64,000 nt of DNA, from contig JACRBQ010000069.1 in NCBI GenBank assembly GCA_016213135.1, positions 1 to 64,000 of the forward strand. The letters run 5' to 3'. The position numbers and the translations under genes were made by a program. This DNA is from Chloroflexota bacterium. Lineage in GTDB: Bacteria; Chloroflexota; Anaerolineae; Anaerolineales; VGOW01. Shown piece by piece: positions 58,294-64,000 of this stretch. A model generated the notes under the pieces. It searched no databases, was not told the DNA's origin, and saw only the letters and a program-made list of their open reading frames with translations. Within the stretch, counting starts at the first letter, position 1. Each line of letters opens with the position of its first letter.

Positions 58294-59539
58294 CCCACCG
58301 CCTATGCTGACCCTCACCCCCGCCCTCGCCCGCCGCCTCGCCGTCGCCCGCCAACGGCTCGCCGATCCGCGCCCCGCGCCCATATCATCCCCTATGGGGA
58401 CCGCTCCGGGCATCATGGAGACCATACGCGACCTGGGCTGCCTGCAAATCGACCCCATCAACGTCGTGGCCCGCAGCCATTTGCTTGTACTCTTTAGCCG
58501 CCTCGGCCCCTACGACCCGGCCCGCCTCGACACCCTGCTCTGGCAGGAGCGGCAACTGTTCGAGTACTGGGCGCACTGCGCCTCCATCGTCCCCACCGAA
58601 GATTACCCGCTGCATCGCCACTTCATGACCCGCTACCCGTGGAGTGAGCGTACGCTGGCGTGGGTGAAGCAAAACGAGAAACTCAAGCGCTACGTCCTTA
58701 GCGAAATCCGCCGGCACGGCCCGCTGCCCTCGCGCGCGCTGGAAGAAGGCGGCGTTCACCCCGTCAACTGGGTGTCCACCGGCTGGACTTCGGGCCGCAA
58801 CATCAGCCGCATGCTCGACTATTTGTGGATCGGCGGCAAGATCATGGTTGCCCGGCGCGAGGGCGTGCAAAAATTCTGGGACCTCTCGGAGCGCTGCCTG
58901 CCCGACTGGACTCCGCGCCACAAACTCACCGAGAGCCGGCTTGTGCGCTTCGCCGCACAACAATCGCTCCGCGCTCTCGGGGTAGCCACTCCGCGCCAGA
59001 TCGGCCAACATTACATCCGCGGCCGCTATACCGCGCTGCCCGCCGTGCTGGCGAGCCTCGAAGCCGAGGGCCTGGTGGCCCGCGCCCAAATAGTCGAAGG
59101 CCGCACTCCGTGGCCCGGCCAGTGGTACATCCACACCGCCGACGCGCCCCTGCTCGAATCGCTCGCCGATGGCAACTGGTCGCCGCGCACCGTGCTGCTC
59201 TCGCCCTTCGACAACCTCATCTGTGACCGGCAGCGCACCGAGCAATTGTTCAACTTCCACTTCCGCTCCGAAATCTACACACCCAAAGCCAGGCGGCAAT
59301 TCGGCTTTTATGTGCTGCCCATCCTGCACGGCGATCAACTTATCGGGCGCATCGACTCGCAAATGGATCGCGAGACCGGCACGTACAACATCCACGCCAT
59401 CCACGCCGAACCCAAAGCGCCCAAAGCCGCCGGCCCGGGCATTGCCGCCGCCCTCGCCGAACTCGCCACCTTCCTCGGCGCGCAGAACATCGTCTATCCC
59501 AAAACCGCGCCGGAGCAATGGAGGCGGGCGCTGAGATGA
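58286..59539 (+). CDS. YcaQ/AlkZ-like DNA glycosylase (winged-helix, HTH_42)
   Basis: A 417-residue protein of the HTH_42 superfamily, with members that unhook DNA interstrand cross-links. DLGCLQIDPINVVARSHLLVLFSRLGPY contains the QID signature corresponding to the catalytic QxD region; EYWAHCASIVP and LLSPFDNLICDRQRTEQLFNFHF are other hallmarks. ATG 58286 overlaps the pth stop. The stop overlaps the mfd start (ATGA), so pth, this gene and mfd are translationally coupled. Confidence 0.82.
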   Translation: MTDPPPMLTLTPALARRLAVARQRLADPRPAPISSPMGTAPGIMETIRDLGCLQIDPINVVARSHLLVLFSRLGPYDPARLDTLLWQERQLFEYWAHCASIVPTEDYPLHRHFMTRYPWSERTLAWVKQNEKLKRYVLSEIRRHGPLPSRALEEGGVHPVNWVSTGWTSGRNISRMLDYLWIGGKIMVARREGVQKFWDLSERCLPDWTPRHKLTESRLVRFAAQQSLRALGVATPRQIGQHYIRGRYTALPAVLASLEAEGLVARAQIVEGRTPWPGQWYIHTADAPLLESLADGNWSPRTVLLSPFDNLICDRQRTEQLFNFHFRSEIYTPKARRQFGFYVLPILHGDQLIGRIDSQMDRETGTYNIHAIHAEPKAPKAAGPGIAAALAELATFLGAQNIVYPKTAPEQWRRALR

Positions 59540-62500
59540 ATCTCTCCGCTCTACTCCCCGCCCTGCGCACGCTGCCCGAATACCCCGGCCTGCTCGAACA
59601 CATCGGGCGCAACCCGGTGGCTCTCGGCCTGCCCCGCGCCGCCCGCTTGCCCCTTGTGGCCGCCCTCGCCGCCGACCTGCAACGCCCGGCCCTGCTTATC
59701 GCCGCCCGCTCCGACCGCGCCCTCCTCTTCAACGAAGAACTGCCCGCCTGGCTTCCGGGCAGTCAGCTATCGGCGATCAGCGATCAGCCCGCATCCTTCA
59801 ACATTCATCATTTCCCCGAACCCAACCCCCTGCCCTACGAACACGCCCCGTGGGGGCCGCGCACCATCCGCCAGCGCATCGAGACGCTCGCCGCCCTCAC
59901 CTCGCCACGCCCCGCCGACTCATCCTTCATCATTACCTCGGCCCGCGCCCTCCTCACCCGCACCCTGCCCAAGCGCGACTACCTCGCCGCCGCCCGCACT
60001 CTCCGCATCGGGCAATCCATTCGCCTCGACAAACTGCTCGAAAGCTGGATCGGCGCCGGATACACTTCCGACACCATCGTCTCCGAACCCGGCCAGTTCT
60101 CGCGCCGGGGCGGCATCGTAGACGTGTGGCCCCCTGCCGACACCTACCCCACGCGTATCGAACTCTTTGGCGATGAGATCGAACACCTCCGCCGATTCGA
60201 TCCCGCCAGCCAGCGCTCCGGCGACGGCGTCGATAGCGTCACCGTGACTCCGGCCCGTGAAGTCCTCATCAAAAACGGCCCACGGGCCGTACAGACGCAG
60301 CATATCGTGGAGACGCAGCATGCTGCGTCTCTACCGGACAACATCGCGCCCGACCTCGACCGCCTCGCCGAGGGAGCCACCTTCCCCACGCTTGAGTTCT
60401 ATCTGCCGCTGCTGCACACGACCCCGGCCAGCCTGCTCGATTACCTCCCCGACGATACCCTCATCTTCATCGACGATTGGAGCGACCTCGCCGGAACCGT
60501 CGCCGAACTCGAAACGCAAGCCCTTGAGCTTCGCGCCGATGCGCTGAACAACGGACTCATCGCCCCGGACTTCCCCGCCCCCAACCTCTCGTGGTCCGAC
60601 CTGCAAGACGACCTCGCCCACCTGCCCCTCATCCACCTCGGCCACCTAGCCGACGAGTTGATTACCGCCCTCCCCATTTCCCTCGGCGATCACTTTACCC
60701 CCGGCCCGCGCTTCGGCGGCCAGGTCGATCACATCCTCGACCACCTCATCACCCGGCACACCGCGCCGGATGCGCCCACCCTGCTCGTCACCCGGCAGGC
60801 CGCGCGCATGGCCGAACTGTGGGGCGAACACGACGCCTACCTGCCGCCCACCGAACACCTGCCCGACCCTCTGCCGCCGCTCGCCTTTGTGCAGGGCGCG
60901 CTCTCCGATGGTTTCACCCTGCGGCTGCCCACGGCCACCCTCAGCCTCCTCACCGACTCGGAACTGTTTGGCTGGGCGCGGCCCGAACCCCGCCGCCGGC
61001 CCCACACCCCCGAACCTCCCCGCGCGCCCGACGTGTCCTACGCCGACTTCGCCCCCGGCGATTACATCGTGCACGTGGACTACGGCATTGGCCGCTACAC
61101 CGGCCTCGTCAAGCGCACCCTCGACGGCCACGACCGCGAATACATCCATCTGCAATACGAGGGCGGCGACGACCTGTACGTCCCCATCATCCAGGCCGAC
61201 CGCCTCAGCAAATACATCGGCGCGAACGAAACCCCGCCCGGCCTCTCGCGCCTCGGCACCGCCGAATGGGTGGCCGCCCGCACCCGCGCCCAGCAGGCCG
61301 CCGAAGAAGTGGCCCGCGAACTGCTCGACCTGTACGCCAAGCGCGAAACCATCCCCGGCCGGGCCTTCGCCCCCGACACCGTGTGGCAGGGCGAGCTCGA
61401 AGCCGCCTTTGGCTACATCGAGACCCCCGACCAGCTCAAAGCCATCGACGACGTCAAGCGCGACATGGAACACGCCCGCCCGATGGATCGCCTCATCTGC
61501 GGCGACGTGGGCTATGGAAAAACCGAAGTGGCCCTGCGCGCCGCGTTCAAGGCCGTCAACGATGGGGCGCAGGTGGCGGTGCTGGTGCCCACTACCGTGC
61601 TGGCCCAGCAGCACTTCAACACCTTTCGCCAGCGCCTTGCCGCCTACCCGGTCAAAGTGGAAATGCTCTCCCGCTTTCGCACCCACGCCGAGCAGGAAGA
61701 AATCCTCCGCAACACCCACAGCGGCGAAGTGGACATCCTCATCGGCACGCACCGCCTCATTCAAAAGGACGTGGCCTTTGCCAACCTGGGCCTGCTGGTC
61801 ATCGACGAAGAGCAGCGCTTCGGCGTCACCCACAAAGAGCGGCTCAAGCAAATGCGCACCGAAGTGGACGTGCTCACCCTCACCGCCACCCCCATCCCGC
61901 GCACCCTCTACATGAGCCTGGCCGGCATCCGCGACATCAGTATGATCCAGACCCCGCCCGACGAACGCCTGCCCGTCATCACCCACGTCGGCCCGTACAA
62001 CGAGCGCGTGGTGCGGCAGGCCGTGCTGCGCGAGCTGGATCGCGGCGGGCAGATCTTCTTCGTCCACAACCGCGTGCAATCCATCGACATCGTGCGCCGC
62101 AAACTGCAAACGCTCGTGCCCGAAGCCCGCATCGGCGTGGGCCACGGGCAAATGGACGAGCACCGATTGTCGGCGGTGATGGACGCCTTCTCCGCCAACG
62201 AGATCGATATCCTGCTATGCACCTCCATCATCGAGAGCGGCCTCGACATCCCCAACGCCAACACCCTCATCATCGACCGCGCCGATATGTTCGGCCTGGC
62301 CCAGCTCTATCAACTGCGGGGGCGCGTGGGTCGCGGCGCCAACCGCGCCTACGCCTACTTCTTCCACGACAAGCACCACCGCATGACGCCCGAGGCCCGG
62401 CAACGGCTGGAGACCATTGCCGAGCAAACCGAACTCGGCGCGGGATACAGCATTGCCATGCGCGATTTGGAAATGCGCGGCGCGGGCGACCTGCTCGGCG

Positions 62501-63057
62501 CGCGTCAGCACGGCCACATCTCCGCCGTGGGCTTCCACCTCTACACCCGGCTGCTGGCGCAAGCAGTGAAAAATCTCAAACTTCAAACTTCAAATGGGAC
62601 GCCATTTGGAGTTTGGAATTTGGAGTTTGGAGTTTCGGTGGACCTGCCCATCCCGGCCACCCTGCCCGCCGAGTACATCCCCGACCGCAACCTGCGGCTC
62701 AAGCTATACCGGCGGCTGGCCGACATCAAAGACGAGCAGGGCATCGCCGACATCGCCGCCGAACTGGCCGACCGCTTCGGGCGAATGCCCAAACCCGTGG
62801 AAAACCTGCTATATCAAATTAGGGTGAAGATATTGGCGCAGCGCGCGGCAGTGGAAGCCGTGTCCGGCGAGAGCGGGCAGATTGTGCTGCGCAGCCGATT
62901 GTGGGAAACGGACGAGGGTCGCGAGGCCGCGGCTGCGGCGCTGGGCGCGGCAGGGCGCATTGGCAAAGGCAAAGCGTGGCTGGCCCGCCTGGCCGAAGGC
63001 GCGGCCAAAAGCTGGAAAGAGCAGTTAGTCGAATCGCTGGAGCAGTTAGCGCAGTAG
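59536..63057 (+). CDS. mfd: Transcription-repair coupling factor
   Basis: A 1173-residue SF2 ATPase that removes stalled RNA polymerase and recruits UvrA. The N-terminal UvrB-like part ([39 protein letters not shown]), the RNA-polymerase-interacting domain ([27 protein letters not shown]), helicase motifs ([51 protein letters not shown]), and the C-terminal TRCF domain are present. Three low-complexity insertions lie in frame (59761-59814, 60292-60336, 62571-62636). It works with uvrA at 24.7 kb. Confidence 0.95.
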   Translation: MNLSALLPALRTLPEYPGLLEHIGRNPVALGLPRAARLPLVAALAADLQRPALLIAARSDRALLFNEELPAWLPGSQLSAISDQPASFNIHHFPEPNPLPYEHAPWGPRTIRQRIETLAALTSPRPADSSFIITSARALLTRTLPKRDYLAAARTLRIGQSIRLDKLLESWIGAGYTSDTIVSEPGQFSRRGGIVDVWPPADTYPTRIELFGDEIEHLRRFDPASQRSGDGVDSVTVTPAREVLIKNGPRAVQTQHIVETQHAASLPDNIAPDLDRLAEGATFPTLEFYLPLLHTTPASLLDYLPDDTLIFIDDWSDLAGTVAELETQALELRADALNNGLIAPDFPAPNLSWSDLQDDLAHLPLIHLGHLADELITALPISLGDHFTPGPRFGGQVDHILDHLITRHTAPDAPTLLVTRQAARMAELWGEHDAYLPPTEHLPDPLPPLAFVQGALSDGFTLRLPTATLSLLTDSELFGWARPEPRRRPHTPEPPRAPDVSYADFAPGDYIVHVDYGIGRYTGLVKRTLDGHDREYIHLQYEGGDDLYVPIIQADRLSKYIGANETPPGLSRLGTAEWVAARTRAQQAAEEVARELLDLYAKRETIPGRAFAPDTVWQGELEAAFGYIETPDQLKAIDDVKRDMEHARPMDRLICGDVGYGKTEVALRAAFKAVNDGAQVAVLVPTTVLAQQHFNTFRQRLAAYPVKVEMLSRFRTHAEQEEILRNTHSGEVDILIGTHRLIQKDVAFANLGLLVIDEEQRFGVTHKERLKQMRTEVDVLTLTATPIPRTLYMSLAGIRDISMIQTPPDERLPVITHVGPYNERVVRQAVLRELDRGGQIFFVHNRVQSIDIVRRKLQTLVPEARIGVGHGQMDEHRLSAVMDAFSANEIDILLCTSIIESGLDIPNANTLIIDRADMFGLAQLYQLRGRVGRGANRAYAYFFHDKHHRMTPEARQRLETIAEQTELGAGYSIAMRDLEMRGAGDLLGARQHGHISAVGFHLYTRLLAQAVKNLKLQTSNGTPFGVWNLEFGVSVDLPIPATLPAEYIPDRNLRLKLYRRLADIKDEQGIADIAAELADRFGRMPKPVENLLYQIRVKILAQRAAVEAVSGESGQIVLRSRLWETDEGREAAAAALGAAGRIGKGKAWLARLAEGAAKSWKEQLVESLEQLAQ
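59761..59814. repeat. AGTCAGCTATCGGCGATCAG repeat inside mfd
   Basis: Iterations around GATCAGCGATCAGC and CAACATTCATCATTTC, read in frame as [18 protein letters not shown]. Weaker than the other mfd insertions. Confidence 0.5.
60292..60336. repeat. GAGACGCAGCATGCTGCGTC palindrome inside mfd
   Basis: A half copy (AGACGCAGCATATCGTGG) is followed by a perfect 22-bp palindrome with core GAGACGCAGCATGCTGCGTC. Read in frame as [14 protein letters not shown]. Same GAGACG/CGTCTC arms as in glyA-gcvT. Confidence 0.8.
62571..62636. repeat. CAAACTTCAAA / TTTGGAGTTTGG inverted repeat inside mfd
   Basis: CTCAAACTTCAAACTTCAAA then GGGACGCC then TTTGGAGTTTGGAATTTGGA..., an imperfect inverted repeat of direct iterations. 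Read in frame as [23 protein letters not shown], lying between helicase and TRCF domains. Confidence 0.75.
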
Positions 63058-63061
63058 GGCC

Positions 63062-64000
63062 TCACAGCACCTGCACGTCGTGCGCGCCGCTTTCCTTCTT
63101 TCCGGCAGACGTGATGCGGATGAACTCGGCGTTGGCCCATAGCTCGGCCAGGGTGCCGGCCCCGGCGTAACTCAACCCCGAACGCAAGCCCCCCACCAGT
63201 TGATGCAAAATATCGGCGGCCGGGCCTCGGATGGGCACCATGGCTTCCACGCCCTCGGGCACTACTTTGTCCCAATCTTCCGGGTCCACCTCGCGGCCCA
63301 GTTCCACTTCCTGCCGATCGATGTTCGCCGTCAGCGAGGCCATGCCGCGCACCACTTTGAAGCGGCGGCCATCGCGCACCACGGGCGCACCGGGGCTTTC
63401 GTCGGTGCCGGCGAGCAAACTGCCCACCATGGCGCTGCTGGCCCCCGCCGCCAGCGCCTTCGTCAAATCACCCGCCGTGCGAATGCCGCCGTCGGCGATG
63501 ACCGGTACCTTGAGGGCCTGCCCGGCCTCGGCGCAATCGGCAATGGCCGTGAGCTGCGGCACGCCAAAGCCGGTGACGAGGCGGGTGATGCAGATGGACC
63601 CCGAACCCACGCCCACCTTCACCGCGTCGGCGCCGGCTTCCACCATGTCGCGCACCCCGTCGCCGGTGGCTACATTACCGCCCACCACATCCACCGCGGG
63701 GAAGCGTTGTTTGAGAGTGCGCACCATTTCAATGGCGTGATCCGAATGGCCGTGGGCAATGTCCACCACCAGCGCATCGGCGCCGGCGCTCACGCAGGCC
63801 TGCGCCCGATCGATGTCGGAGGGGCGCACGCCCACCGCCGCCGCCACGCGCAACCGCCCGCGCTCGTCTTTGGTGGCGGTGGGCGAGTGTTCCATTTTGA
63901 TGATGTCCTGCGCGGTGATGAGGCCCAACAGCCGCCCGTCGTTGTCCACCACGGGCAGCTTTTCGAGGCGGCGGGAGTGCAACAAGGCCCGGGCATCGGC
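63062..64000 (-). CDS. guaB: IMP dehydrogenase, C-terminal part (partial)
   Basis: Leftward gene cut by the end of the window; 312 codons of the 3' part are visible. It begins inside a CBS domain ([34 protein letters not shown]) and then gives the catalytic barrel: [78 protein letters not shown] (active-site Cys in SICITR), [21 protein letters not shown], and the flap region [41 protein letters not shown]. Converts IMP to XMP with NAD. Confidence 0.9.
   Translation of the reverse strand, partial: ADARALLHSRRLEKLPVVDNDGRLLGLITAQDIIKMEHSPTATKDERGRLRVAAAVGVRPSDIDRAQACVSAGADALVVDIAHGHSDHAIEMVRTLKQRFPAVDVVGGNVATGDGVRDMVEAGADAVKVGVGSGSICITRLVTGFGVPQLTAIADCAEAGQALKVPVIADGGIRTAGDLTKALAAGASSAMVGSLLAGTDESPGAPVVRDGRRFKVVRGMASLTANIDRQEVELGREVDPEDWDKVVPEGVEAMVPIRGPAADILHQLVGGLRSGLSYAGAGTLAELWANAEFIRITSAGKKESGAHDVQVL

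Overview
The window is GC-rich chromosomal DNA that looks like a Chloroflexota genome, probably Anaerolineae-like. This is inference, since no rRNA is present. The clues are the split glycine decarboxylase (gcvPA/gcvPB), exported proteins with Thr/Pro-rich linkers, many start codons placed 6-9 nt after a -10 box (apparent leaderless mRNAs), and a dense population of short palindromic repeats with a REP-associated tyrosine transposase (RAYT).

Layout. 1-4.2 kb: threonine synthase tail, thrB, then a leftward block (M50 protease, dcd, FAA hydrolase, half-size EamA transporter). 4.2-6.6 kb: AF2212/TumE-like toxin-antitoxin pair, tRNA-Val(TAC), AlkA-like glycosylase, pRiA4b ORF-3-like zinc protein. 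6.7-15.4 kb is a glycine/C1 region: an SHMT-GcvT fusion broken by one in-frame TAA, a DUF5678/retropepsin-like pair and a histidine phosphatase, facing a leftward gcvH-gcvPA-gcvPB operon with its own sigma70-type promoter, tandem glycine riboswitch and terminators. 15.4-24.7 kb: alr plus lipoprotein, SLC13 permease, orphan DNA methyltransferase with a possible nuclease remnant, tgt-uppP-PstS-like lipoprotein, and two poorly known genes. 24.7-33.1 kb: uvrA, the RAYT carrying its own palindrome and a 7-unit repeat, a GNAT-like protein, gdhA, queG. 33.1-43.6 kb: LysM protein, methyltransferase, miaB, truncated cyclase, GT39-like protein, a zinc-ribbon/L7L12-like/propeller protein, a lipoprotein, and a receiver-Roadblock-dead-transposase fusion. 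43.6-49.6 kb: polA, FHA-GAF-cyclase, phosphodiesterase-like and SGNH hydrolases. 49.8-57.6 kb: heterodimeric ABC exporter and three exported envelope proteins. 57.7-64 kb: pth, ycaQ-like glycosylase, mfd and the 3' part of guaB.

Functional links. gcvH/PA/PB plus the SHMT-GcvT fusion would make a glycine cleavage and serine-glycine cycle. tgt and queG act on queuosine, and miaB on another tRNA modification. uvrA, mfd, polA, the AlkA-like and YcaQ-like glycosylases form a strong DNA-repair complement. uppP and alr serve peptidoglycan synthesis.

The most unusual material is (1) a signalling protein ending in a Y1 (IS200-type) transposase fold that has lost its catalytic Tyr and half of its HUH motif, (2) a RAYT whose coding sequence contains its own REP-like palindrome plus an 18-bp array, with sister palindromes nearby including one in frame at an ABC-exporter C-terminus, and (3) several other short-repeat families lying in frame inside conserved genes (mfd, uvrA, polA, glyA-gcvT).
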